Assembly (NCBI RefSeq): GCF_028473745.1
Contig: NZ_CP101137.1
Span: forward strand, 5,518,001-5,582,000
Length of the DNA: 64,000 nucleotides
Direction of reading: 5' to 3'
From: Streptomyces sp. M92
GTDB taxonomy: Bacteria; Actinomycetota; Actinomycetes; Streptomycetales; Streptomycetaceae
Below the pieces are notes generated by a model, which saw nothing but the letters and a program-made list of their open reading frames with translations, did no database searches and had not been told where the DNA came from. Within the stretch, counting starts at the first letter, position 1. Every line of letters begins with the position of its first letter. A program made the translations under genes and the position numbers. This document shows positions 8,906 through 16,490 of this stretch, piece after piece.

Positions 8906-9640
8906 ATGCACACCAAGACGTTGCGGATTCCCACCGCGGACGGGCAGGCCGATGCCTTCGCCGCCTTCCCCGACCGCGGCGAGCGGCACCGGGGGGTGCT
9001 GATGTACGCGGACGGCTTCGGCATCCGGCCCGTGCTGCGGGAGATGGCCCGCGAACTGGCCGGGCACGGGTACTACGTACTCGTCCCCAACTTCTTCTAC
9101 CGGCACGGCCCGGCACCGGTGGTCGAGCTTCCCGAGCACATCGGAGAAGCGGCCCGACCCGCGGTCTTCGCCCAGCTGATGCCCTTGATCGAGGCGCACA
9201 CCGCCGAACGTGTTCTGAGCGACGCCGAGGCCTTTCTCAGGTTCCTCACCAGCCAACCCGAGGTCAGCGCCGGTCCGGTCGCGGTGACCGGCTACTGCAT
9301 CGGCGGCCTCCTGGCGATGCGCACCGCCGCGGCCCACTCCGGCCAGATCGCGGCTGTCGCCGCGTTCCACGGCCCCGTGGGCGTCGACGGGCCCGAACTC
9401 TTCTCCAAGCTCACCGCCCAGGTCCACCTCGGTCACGCCGAAGGCGACCTGACACCCGAGGCCCTCGGCAAGCTCAACCAGGCCCTGGACGCCGCAGGTG
9501 TCAGCTACACCTCCGAGATCTACCCCGGCACCGTCCACGGCTTCACCATGTCCGACACCGACGCTTTCAGCGCCTCCGGGCTGAAGCGCCACTGGGACCG
9601 ACTGCTGCCTCTCTTGGACCGCACCCTGCGCAACGGCTGA
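8906..9640 (+). CDS. Dienelactone hydrolase family protein
   Basis: A 244-residue alpha/beta hydrolase of the dienelactone hydrolase type, a cytoplasmic enzyme opening lactone or ester bonds. The nucleophile is Cys131 in GYCIGG, as in true dienelactone hydrolases. The other triad members are probably Asp181 (GHAEGD) and His211 (GTVHGF). The ATG at 8906 has AGGAAA 6 nt upstream; an upstream in-frame extension has no such site. The frame is intact. It stands alone between relics, and I cannot name its substrate. Confidence 0.88.
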   Translation: MHTKTLRIPTADGQADAFAAFPDRGERHRGVLMYADGFGIRPVLREMARELAGHGYYVLVPNFFYRHGPAPVVELPEHIGEAARPAVFAQLMPLIEAHTAERVLSDAEAFLRFLTSQPEVSAGPVAVTGYCIGGLLAMRTAAAHSGQIAAVAAFHGPVGVDGPELFSKLTAQVHLGHAEGDLTPEALGKLNQALDAAGVSYTSEIYPGTVHGFTMSDTDAFSASGLKRHWDRLLPLLDRTLRNG

Positions 9641-9734
9641 GAGGCCGTTCTCTTCCGCACCTCGCGTGACGTCTTCCGCTGGTCGAGCATGAAGCAGCTA
9701 CTGCGGCGGGAGTCTCGTCCCGCTGCCGCGCGAG

Positions 9735-10260
9735 ATGTCGTGGGGTGGCGGATGCCGTCGATGCGGGCGGTTCCCGGAAGCGCGGCAGAAGGCCGCAGCC
9801 GCGCAGGTGCAGCGACTCGAAGCCGAGTTGGAACGGGTGCGGGCGGTTCTGGCGGACGCGGAAGAGGTGCGCCGACGCCGAGTGATCGCTGGAGCAGTAT
9901 CTGGAGGCGCTCTCCGAGGAGGAGGCACACGTCGACGTGACCGGTGAGGTGTCGGGGCGGGGGCCGGTCGGACCGCGCCGGTCGGTGCCTCACCGGCGAC
10001 ACGCCAGTGAGGTGAAGGACTTGCCGCCGGACTGTCAGGCGTTGACGGCTGCTGCGGTCGACGCGGGAGGTGATGGGCTCGGTGCTCGGCGGGCGGCGGT
10101 GGTGCTGAGCTGGGACAGTGCGTCCGCCTTTCGCGTCGAAGGCGCCAGAGCACGGCTGGAACGGCTGGTGGAGCGGGGCTGGCTGATGGAGGGGAAGCCG
10201 GGCAGGTTCACGCTGCCCGCCCGCATCGGATCAGGGCCCTGGCGCCGGGCGGCCAGGCGG
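9735..10260 (+). pseudogene. Coiled-coil plus winged-helix-like protein remnant
   Basis: The first part reads RLEAELERVRAVLADAEE, a coiled coil, then VIALEQYLEALSEEEAHVDV after a frame change near 9900. The second part has LPPDCQALTAAAVDAGGDGL and ARLERLVERGWLMEGKPGRF, which looks like a winged-helix end. From memory, Streptomyces carries a family of this make-up near transposase genes. A second remnant of the same coiled-coil family lies at 12695-12890. Frames are broken, so it is non-functional. Confidence 0.5.
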
Positions 10261-10515
10261 CGGCTCATGAGCATGGTCATCGACCACAGGAGGCGGCTTC
10301 GCCGGTGCCGGTGCGGCGTTCGCAGTCCCGGACCAGGCGTCGGCTGTGCAGGCACCGGGCGAACGGCCGTTCCCCGACCCAGCGACGGGGCAGGACCCGA
10401 AAGCCACGGGTGCCATCGCTGCGGCAAACGATGTCGTCCAGCTCGACGTCGAGGACTTCGAACTCGCGCACCGCCTGATCCACCTGCGGGCGGAGATCAC
10501 CGAGTCCCAGTGAGC
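10235..10515 (-). pseudogene. IS5-family transposase C-terminal fragment
   Basis: The frame reads GFRVLPRRWVGERPFARCL and RRLVRDCERRTGTGEAA, then after a frameshift SMTMLMSRRLAARRQGP. This matches the end of IS5-family transposases (VLPRRWVVERTFAW, RRLVRDYERR), with the catalytic Glu region still readable in WVGERPF. No start, no inverted repeats recognised. Confidence 0.65.
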
Positions 10516-10549
10516 CCGAAAGTGGCCCTCGGTACCAGGTCGTCCCAGC

Positions 10550-10843
10550 TCTTCGTGGCGTACCTCACCGAGCGCCGCGGGATGGTCGGTGCCGACCGAC
10601 CGGTCGCTGTTCCGCTCCGTCTCGAACCACAAATACGGCGCCCCGCCGGGGCCTTGGATCTGGTGGAGAACGGTCGAGCGCATTACCCGCGACGCCGGCG
10701 CTGCCCCACTGTCCAACCACCCCTTGCGGCATCCGCGGCTGACCGACCTGGCCCGCGCCGACTGGACCATCGACCAGATCGCCCAGTACGCCGGCCACCG
10801 CGACCTGGCCGCTCTCATGCCGAAGGCGGGAAATCACCCGTGA
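10550..10843 (+). pseudogene. Tyrosine recombinase C-terminal fragment
   Basis: After a frameshift the sequence reads SLFRSVSNHKYGAPPGPW, WWRTVERITRDAG, then LRHPRLTDLARADWTIDQIA and QYAGHRDLAAL. The R..H-x-x-R and GHR blocks belong to the catalytic domain of phage integrase/XerC-type recombinases. The catalytic Tyr segment is missing because the frame ends at 10843. A relic abutting the end of the gene on the other strand. Confidence 0.65.
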
Positions 10844-11324
10844 GGGACGCGTACGGGTTCGAGAACGAGGTCAGGTCACTCACGCGGACCAGGCTGAGCC
10901 CGCTGGGTTCGGCCCCGGAGCCGGACAGGACCACTTCAGTGCCTTCGACGCGTCCCCGTGCGACCCAGTAACGGTTGTTGCTGTTGCGCCAGAGTTCGAA
11001 CGTCGTGGGTTTCCCGTCCGTGGTGACAGTGACGGGTTCGGAGGCCGGCAGGCTGGCCGGGGGATCCTCGCCAGCGTGGCAGTAGTCCTCGAAAGCTCGC
11101 GCCAAGGCCTCGCCGGCCTCCGCATCGCCAAAGGAGGCGCTCAAGACCGTGACATGCTCGACCTCGGGGTCGAAGCACGGGGAGCCGAACCACAGGTACA
11201 CATGTATCTCGCCGGTGACTCGGTTGTGGCCGTGCCCCGTGACCTGCCGGGACTCCGGCCAGTCGGCGTCGACGGCGAAGACACTGAAGCCTTCTGCCGA
11301 GCCAGGGGTGCCTTGATCGTTCAT
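10815..11324 (-). CDS. Hypothetical protein beside an Rhs fragment
   Basis: 169 residues starting MNDQGTPGSAEGFSVFAVDA. The start ATG has GGGAGA a few nt upstream, which decides against longer in-frame starts. The protein is acidic with beta-rich stretches (NRVTGEIHVYLWFGSP, GKPTTFELWRNSNNRYWVAR) and no signal peptide or membrane segment. I do not recognise it. It faces away from the displaced Rhs C-terminus at 11378. Small acidic cytoplasmic proteins beside Rhs tips are often immunity proteins, but its orientation is opposite, so this is only a possibility. Confidence 0.65.
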   Translation of the reverse strand: MNDQGTPGSAEGFSVFAVDADWPESRQVTGHGHNRVTGEIHVYLWFGSPCFDPEVEHVTVLSASFGDAEAGEALARAFEDYCHAGEDPPASLPASEPVTVTTDGKPTTFELWRNSNNRYWVARGRVEGTEVVLSGSGAEPSGLSLVRVSDLTSFSNPYASLTGDFPPSA

Positions 11325-11377
11325 GGGATCTCCCGGGTGCTCATCCGTGATCAGGCATCCTGCCACCGCAAGAGAAC

Positions 11378-11962
11378 CCACGAACGGCGTCGACACCGGA
11401 TTCATCCGCGAACCGGCGGGCACCTTGAACTCCATGACGACTGGGGGGAAGTCCTACTACTACCTCACCGACGCCACCGGCAACGTCCTCGGCCTCGCCG
11501 ACGACGCGGGCAAGCGCACCCACAGCTACGCCTACGGCCCCACCGGCCTGCCGCGCACGACGCCGACGGAGGCTGTCCCCCAGCCGTACCGCTACGCGGG
11601 TGCGTACGTCGACCCGACGGGCCTGTACAAGATGGGCCACCGCTACTACGACCCCACCCTCGGCCGCTTCACCCAGCCCGACCCGAGCGGACAGGAAGAC
11701 AATCCCTACCTGTACGCCGAAGGCGACCCCGTCAACCGAACCGACCCCACCGGGCTCTTCAGCTTTGATGAGTTCCTCGACACGGGCAGTAGTTTTTCGG
11801 AGCACTGAGTGGTTGCTACTCGGGTATTCAGGCAGCTGCACAGTCGGGCTTCATAACCGCAGGCACCGTCCTGGGGGCGGCGTGGGGGGCGTCGCAGCAG
11901 GAGCGGTTGGCTGCGTCACGGGGGGAGCCATCGGGTATTTCGGTGGGGAATTGATCGTGTAA
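11378..11962 (+). pseudogene. Displaced Rhs C-terminal cassette, tip 1
   Basis: The sequence starts abruptly with NGVDTGFIREPAGTLNSM and runs through KMGHRYYDPTLGRFTQPDPS to the Rhs boundary motif DPTGL (about 11740). It is nearly identical in DNA to 51850-52230. There is no start codon, repeat region or secretion part, so this is an orphan end. The tip begins FSFDEFLDTG, is broken by frameshifts after 11800, and the joined remainder is Gly/Ala-rich and hydrophobic (GAVGCVTGGAIGYFGGELIV). That matches the tip at 53474-53710. A small membrane protein follows at 12102. Confidence 0.8.
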
Positions 11963-12101
11963 GCACAGGCTGGCGTGTGAGCGGTCATTTCAAGTGTGCC
12001 GCATCGTGTCACCAGGGCGACTGGTGACACGATGCGGCAGTCGCATACTCGAAGATTGAATTTTGGGCATATCGCTGAAGGATGGGAAAGTATTTGTGAG
12101 T

Positions 12102-12290
12102 ATGAAGGTGAAGTTTCAGATATTCATTGCAGTGGGCTATGTGGCCAGCATCACCATGCTGGTGACTGGGTCCATGGCAGACGGAATCAATAAGGCGGTT
12201 GCGCTTACCCTCGGAGTCGTCGGCGCCGCCGCGTCGGTCGTGCTGACCTTCATCACGTGGCGCGCCTCGAGGAAAGGGAAATCTCTGTAG
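12102..12290 (+). CDS. Small two-helix membrane protein downstream of Rhs tip 1
   Basis: 62 residues, starting MKVKFQIFIAVGYVASITML, with two hydrophobic segments (residues about 5-22 and 30-51) and a basic end RASRKGKSL. A GTG six nt upstream is an alternative start; GGGAAAG lies in front of both. The plan (two helices and an R-K-G-K ending) is the same as the 68-residue protein at 53759, which also follows a glycine-rich Rhs tip. By position it could be the immunity partner of tip 1. That function is inference. Confidence 0.6.
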   Translation: MKVKFQIFIAVGYVASITMLVTGSMADGINKAVALTLGVVGAAASVVLTFITWRASRKGKSL

Positions 12291-12349
12291 GAGAGAGTGG
12301 GAACCGGGCTCGGGTCCTGGCGGCGCGGGCCAGGCAGGCCATCTCGACC

Positions 12350-12420
12350 ATTTCATCCGCCCGGCCCACCGGCCAGGAAGCCAACCCCTACCCCTACGCT
12401 GCGGAGGGTTGCGTCAACCG
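12350..12420 (+). pseudogene. Tiny Rhs boundary fragment
   Basis: One frame reads PTGQEANPYPYAAEGCVNR, a damaged copy of the conserved SGQE-NPY-YA-GDPVNRTDP block next to Rhs tips. Nothing else of the gene remains here. It indicates a further lost Rhs cassette. Confidence 0.55.
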
Positions 12421-12690
12421 GGGGAATCGGTCGTCGGACAGGCTTCGGTCGGCCTGCTGATGACGGGCCTTGACCTCTGATGTTGGACACACGAGACACT
12501 GGTTCCTGAGGATCTGAGAACGGCATCTCGTGTGTCCAGGAGCAAGGGTCGAGGCTCACCCTCTATCCGCCGGTCCAAGAAGGGCGCCCCGGCGAGCGCG
12601 GTCGTCGCCGCCCTCGCCGACCCGGTCTTCACCGCCGCCGCCGAAGCCACGGTGTCGGCGTGCACGTGAGCGTACCCAATCACGTACGGA
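12421..12690. other. Gene-free stretch with a 13-bp inverted repeat
   Basis: At 12484-12496 and 12526-12538 the sequence TGGACACACGAGA and its exact complement are separated by 29 bp. Following it, a frame beginning at a GTG within the second arm reads SRSKGRGSPSIRRSKKGAP and ends at about 12668. The repeat may be the end of a lost insertion sequence. I recognise no full gene. Confidence 0.45.
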
Positions 12691-12694
12691 TGAG

Positions 12695-12890
12695 GGACTG
12701 TAAGTTGCCAGGGCCTTGACCAGTTGCTCCCGCGCGATCACTCCCGGTCCAGCTCGATCTTCGCAGCCTCCAACACCTCGGCCAACCGAGCGACTTCTTC
12801 CCGCAAGCCCTCCACCCGACGCGGGCAGCCGCCTCCCGCTCTTCCGGCATCCCCGGCACCGACGCCACCGCGCACCCATCGGCCATGAAG
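12695..12890 (-). pseudogene. Coiled-coil protein remnant, same family as 9735
   Basis: Joining frames gives VPGMPEEREAAARV, VEGLREEVARLAEVLEAAKI, ELDRE and, after a shift, VIAREQLVKALAT. The charged coiled coil followed by V-I-A-R-E-Q matches the remnant at 9735. It has been cut after the coiled coil, so the C-terminal winged-helix-like part is missing. Confidence 0.5.
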
Positions 12891-13013
12891 CCAGCGGGAG
12901 TCAAGGGATCACGTTCGGTTGGGGACAGGGCTTCCCAGCCTTTTGCTCTGCTTGGCCTTTGCCTTGACCGCCCGTGGAAACCGTGGGTGTGGATGGGGGA
13001 GGCGACAGCGAGG

Positions 13014-13400
13014 TCAGGCCGTCGGTAGGCGCAGTGAGCGCAGCCGTTCGGCGACGGCGAACGAGTCGAGTCGCAGGGCGGTGATGTCGGCGATCAGGTC
13101 CCGCCAGGCCTCGAACTTGGTGTTCACCCGCTCCCCGTGCATTCCGAGGTACGCCACGGCCACGCCGAAGCCGTACAGCTCGTTGCGGGCGGGCAGCGGC
13201 CGGAGCACGACGCACTCCTCCAGCATTACTGCCGCACGCCAGAAGGCGTCCGGGTGGTGCTGGTCGTGACGGGGCGGGTCGACCTTGTGCCGGGCGGCCA
13301 GGCCGACGAAGACGGAGTAGTCGTTGACGGCGAGATCGTCCAGCAGCTCAGCCTGGCGTTCCAGGAACCACCGGTAGTCGACGTAGTACTCGGCAGGCAC
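13014..13400 (-). CDS. Fic/Doc-family-like toxin component
   Basis: 128 residues from a GTG start, all-helical, matching from memory the Streptomyces 'fic family toxin-antitoxin, toxin component' group. It begins YYVDYRWFLERQAELLDDLA. Doc toxins modify translation factors using an H-x-F-x-(D/N)-(A/G)-N-K-R motif. Here the equivalent loop reads VLRPLPARNELYGFG, so His and the final Lys-Arg are not conserved, and activity by the Doc mechanism is doubtful. The start lies 3 nt after the stop of the antitoxin-like gene, so the pair is almost surely one translationally coupled operon. Confidence 0.75.
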   Translation of the reverse strand: MPAEYYVDYRWFLERQAELLDDLAVNDYSVFVGLAARHKVDPPRHDQHHPDAFWRAAVMLEECVVLRPLPARNELYGFGVAVAYLGMHGERVNTKFEAWRDLIADITALRLDSFAVAERLRSLRLPTA

Positions 13401-13403
13401 AGG

Positions 13404-13643
13404 TCAGGCCGCCCGCGGGGCGGTCCGGGCCGGCGCAGAGCCACCGTACTCGGCGTCGAACGCAGCGGCCGTTTCCGGGTCGCCGGTGACCTGCCGGAAG
13501 ATCTCCGCGCCCTCGGCCAGCGCGCGCTCGCGCCGCTTCTCCTCGGCGACCTGCGCGAGGTAGGCGTCCAGCGGCAGTCCCGCGGCGTCGGCCAGGGCCC
13601 GCAGCGCGTCCGCGGTGGTGTCGTCGATCTCGATGCCAGCCAT
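13404..13643 (-). CDS. Antitoxin-like protein paired with the Doc-like toxin
   Basis: 79 residues from ATG 13643: MAGIEIDDTTADALRALADA. The short N-terminal strand followed by helices resembles a ribbon-helix-helix DNA-binding part. The charged middle (EEKRRERALAEGAEIF) and the disordered Ala/Pro-rich end fit an antitoxin tail that wraps the toxin. It is upstream of the toxin gene, the usual order for auto-regulated pairs. Family membership is inferred mostly from size, layout and the neighbour. Confidence 0.65.
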   Translation of the reverse strand: MAGIEIDDTTADALRALADAAGLPLDAYLAQVAEEKRRERALAEGAEIFRQVTGDPETAAAFDAEYGGSAPARTAPRAA

Positions 13644-13864
13644 GCGTCGAGTAAGCCGCGTGAGACCACGCCCAGGCCAGCCACCTGAGGATACTGCTCT
13701 GACCAGCGGGTTCCTGATCGCTTCCATCACTTCCGCCGGCCGGGTGCCCCCTGGCACTCGGGCCAGCCGTGACGCTGACCGACCACTTGGTGTCAGCAGT
13801 GAGGGCCCGAGGTCGTGAAGGTGCGGTCGGGCTGTCGAGCAGAGGGCCTGGGTCCTGCGGAACG

Positions 13865-13955
13865 CCCGGGCACCTGTGCTGGTACACGGCGGCCGGCGAC
13901 CTGGCGAAGGTCACCGACCCCCGCGGCGCCGTCACCGAGTCGGCCAGGGCTAGGC
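13865..13955 (+). pseudogene. Rhs YD-repeat fragment
   Basis: A short frame reads CWYTAAGDLAKVTDPRGAVT, one YD/RHS repeat (G-x-L-x-x-V-T-D-P-x-G-x-x-T). There are no neighbouring repeats. It differs in wording from the 49.5-52.5 kb Rhs gene, so it comes from another Rhs gene. Confidence 0.55.
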
Positions 13956-13995
13956 TCGGGGGCGGACACCGTTACCGACGAGGGGGTTTCGAGGT

Positions 13996-14538
13996 ATGAG
14001 CGGGAGAGTTACGGCGGTCAGCAGCAACGGGGAGTACTCGTTCACCAAGCCGAACCGGGACAGTGTCAGACTGCTCGCCGGGCTCGGCGTGGAGGGGGAC
14101 GTACACGCCGGTGTGACGGTCAAGCACCGCTCGCGCGTCGCGCAGGACCCCACCCAGCCGAATCTGCGCCAGGTCCACCTCATTCACGAAGAGCTCTTCG
14201 ACGAGGTCGGCGACGAAGGATTCAAAGTGGCGCCCGGAGAACTCGGCGAGAACATCACCACGCGCGGCATCGACCTGCTCGGCCTGCCCGTCGGCACACT
14301 GCTGCGCGTCGGCGACTCCGCGGTCCTGGAAGTCACCGGCCTCCGCAATCCCTGCCTGCAGATCGACACCTTCCAGGACGGGCTGCTGAAGCGGGTCGTC
14401 AGCCGCGACGAGGCCGGGAACATCGTACGCAAAGCCGGAATCATGAGCGTCGTGAAGGAAAGCGGAGTGGTGCGCCCCGGCGACGATGTCGCGATCGAAC
14501 TTCCCAGCGGTCCGCACCGACCCCTGGACCGGGTCTGA
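13996..14538 (+). CDS. MOSC domain-containing protein
   Basis: 180 residues, a single MOSC domain, the sulfur-carrier fold found in molybdenum-cofactor sulfurases and in YiiM-like proteins. The ordered blocks are GLGVEGDVHAG, RQVHLIHEELFDEV, GELGENITTRGIDLLGLPVG and LEVTGLRNPCLQID. Cys120 in NPCLQID is the conserved candidate sulfur carrier. Length is full for a stand-alone MOSC protein and the frame is intact. The ATG follows GAGGTAT. Substrate unknown; it stands alone. Confidence 0.9.
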   Translation: MSGRVTAVSSNGEYSFTKPNRDSVRLLAGLGVEGDVHAGVTVKHRSRVAQDPTQPNLRQVHLIHEELFDEVGDEGFKVAPGELGENITTRGIDLLGLPVGTLLRVGDSAVLEVTGLRNPCLQIDTFQDGLLKRVVSRDEAGNIVRKAGIMSVVKESGVVRPGDDVAIELPSGPHRPLDRV

Positions 14539-14770
14539 TCAGCTCGCCGGGGTTGGATCCGTGTCCCGAACCTGTCGGCAAGCAGCCGTCGAGCGGAGAA
14601 GGCCTCCTCACCGCATGCTGTCTCCTGCTTCTCGTACTGATGGCGGACGCGGCGGCAGGGCTCATGGTCGTCATCGTGCTCGCCGTACGAGGAGGGGGCC
14701 GGAAGGACGCGTGCCCCGACTCCCCAAGACGCGTGCCAGAACCGAGAAGCGGAAGCGCCCCGCCTGCGGG

Positions 14771-15301
14771 CTACACAGGGGCGCGCCATTCCCCTTCGAG
14801 GCTGCTGAAGAGCATGGAGTCTCGCCAACCGTCACGGAGCAGCGCCGTGTGGCGCAGGTGTCCCTCAAGCGTCATACCGATCTTGGACAGCACTCGGCAG
14901 GAGCCGTGATTCCGCGGGTCACAGGTCGCATAGACCCGATGAAGCCCCAGCTCGTCGAACCCGTAGGCGAGCAGCTGCCGACCGATTTCCGTGCCGATGC
15001 CCTGCCCCCACACTCGGGGATGTACGACGTACGAGATCTCGCCCTGGCGCTGCTTATGGCTGCGGACGTGCAGTTCACCCATGCCCACCACATCCCGTTC
15101 GACGCGAGCGACGAACGGGAACCGGCGCTGAGGGGTGTCCGACCAGGCCGTGACCGCGGAAAACACGAACTCCTGGGTCTGGACTTCTGTGTTCGGCCCC
15201 CAGGACTGATAGCGGCACACCCGTGGCAGAGACGCCCACGAGTGGACGGCTGGCCAGTCGTCCACAACGATCTCGCCCAGAGTCACCGATGGCCTACCCA
15301 T
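14771..15301 (-). CDS. GNAT-family N-acetyltransferase (RimJ/RimL-like)
   Basis: 176 residues from ATG 15301 (MGRPSVTLGEIVVDDWPAVH). A GNAT fold that uses acetyl-CoA. The acetyl-CoA-binding loop reads VWGQGIGTEIGRQLLAYGF (Q/R-x-x-G-x-G/A pattern), followed by GLHRVYATCDPRNHGS and VLSKIGMTLEGHLRHTALLR, the typical RimJ/RimL end. Starts further upstream (15337) have no better ribosome site. No substrate can be assigned. Confidence 0.85.
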   Translation of the reverse strand: MGRPSVTLGEIVVDDWPAVHSWASLPRVCRYQSWGPNTEVQTQEFVFSAVTAWSDTPQRRFPFVARVERDVVGMGELHVRSHKQRQGEISYVVHPRVWGQGIGTEIGRQLLAYGFDELGLHRVYATCDPRNHGSCRVLSKIGMTLEGHLRHTALLRDGWRDSMLFSSLEGEWRAPV

Positions 15302-15465
15302 ATGACGATCATGAACGCACCTTCGCGCGGAGGGCAAGACCGAGGGCTACGAGGGGGAGACGGCCGCACGACGCGTCGTTACGGGAGCTGGGCCGTCGGC
15401 ACCCGCCGGTCAGACCTGGTCGAGAGGCTCGGCCGCGTAGGTTCCGTCCTCAAGCTGCACGTCCG

Positions 15466-15744
15466 TCAGTTCGTAGAGGCGCTGGCGCTGTGAATCCAAG
15501 GAGTGATCTTGGTTCCGGTCGGCCGGGTGGTCTCGTACCGCACTGGCGCGCCACCGACGTCCTCGGTGCGCAGCAGGGTGAAGCGGCGGACGCGGGCCGG
15601 CTCCGCGGGAGTGGCCCGGCTCCGTCGGTACAGCACTCTGCCCACGGCGGCAGCGGCCAGGAGTACGGCGAGCAGCCACTGGCCCAGGGCCGTGCCGAGA
15701 AGGTCCAGGCCCCGGTCGAGGGCGAGGGAGACGAGGGCGGGCAT
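15466..15744 (-). CDS. Small single-helix membrane protein
   Basis: 92 residues. MPALVSLALDRGLDLLGTAL leads into a hydrophobic segment (GQWLLAVLLAAAAVGRVLY), then a basic cytoplasmic tail. The ATG has GCAGGAG at a good distance. No family recognised. It stands alone between the GNAT gene and the recombinase region. Confidence 0.55.
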   Translation of the reverse strand: MPALVSLALDRGLDLLGTALGQWLLAVLLAAAAVGRVLYRRSRATPAEPARVRRFTLLRTEDVGGAPVRYETTRPTGTKITPWIHSASASTN

Positions 15745-15920
15745 GGCGGCATCACTCCTGCAAGGCGGTTGTCATGGCCCGCCGGGGTGACGGGCCGCGC
15801 CGACTGTGCGGGAGCGGGGGGAGTTAGACGGGCATCCCCCCTTCGACCTGCCTCATTTGTCCCGCTGACGCTCGCTGCCGGTGTCGGGCCCTGCGTGGAC
15901 GCCGCCCTCGTCGAGCGTGA

Positions 15921-16487
15921 TCAGCGGTACGTAGTCGGCGGCGTCCCATCCGGGTGGTACGGCGAAGGCGGACGGCGCCTCCCCGCTCCATGGGGGGGCG
16001 GCTCCGGTGACGCGGGGGCCGCTGTGTGCCCGGTCTTCAGGGCGGAGAAGGCGGAGCGGAAGACGGGGACGCTTTCACTGGTCATCTCGTAGGCGATGAC
16101 CTTCTGCCAGCTCGTGATGTCCGGATCGTAGACCGGAGTGATGGGTGCGCTGACGCCCTCGGGCCACCAGCCCTCGCGCACGCCGCGCGGGACGGCCCGG
16201 GACAGGGCGACGGTCGGACCGTTGAGTTTGCCGAGAGCGGAGCGCAGTTGGTCCGCGTCGACATAACCGTCGCCGTCGACGACGATCATCTCGGCGAACC
16301 GGCGGGCGCCGGCGGTCAGCGAGCGCAGATAGCGCTTGGCGCGCTCGACGGTCCAGGCGGTGTCGACGGCGGCGACGGTCAGCTCCGCGTGGTGCTCTGC
16401 GGCGAGTGCGACGAGCTTCTCGGTGAAGTCCCGGTCCGCGCCCTCGATCGTGATCTCCCTCTGGTCGTCCAGTGGGCGCAGCGCCAC
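15921..16487 (-). CDS. Hypothetical protein, probably 5'-truncated
   Basis: About 188 residues from GTG 16487. Protein-like sequence includes REITIEGADRDFTEKLVALA, GARRFAEMIVVDGDGYVDAD and YDPDITSWQKVIAYEMTSES, ending in a Pro-rich tail. I do not recognise it. Its start codon lies 3 bp from that of the divergent recombinase gene, leaving no room for promoters. The true N-terminus was probably lost when the recombinase sequence joined here. Confidence 0.55.
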   Translation of the reverse strand: MALRPLDDQREITIEGADRDFTEKLVALAAEHHAELTVAAVDTAWTVERAKRYLRSLTAGARRFAEMIVVDGDGYVDADQLRSALGKLNGPTVALSRAVPRGVREGWWPEGVSAPITPVYDPDITSWQKVIAYEMTSESVPVFRSAFSALKTGHTAAPASPEPPPHGAGRRRPPSPYHPDGTPPTTYR

Positions 16488-16490
16488 GGC

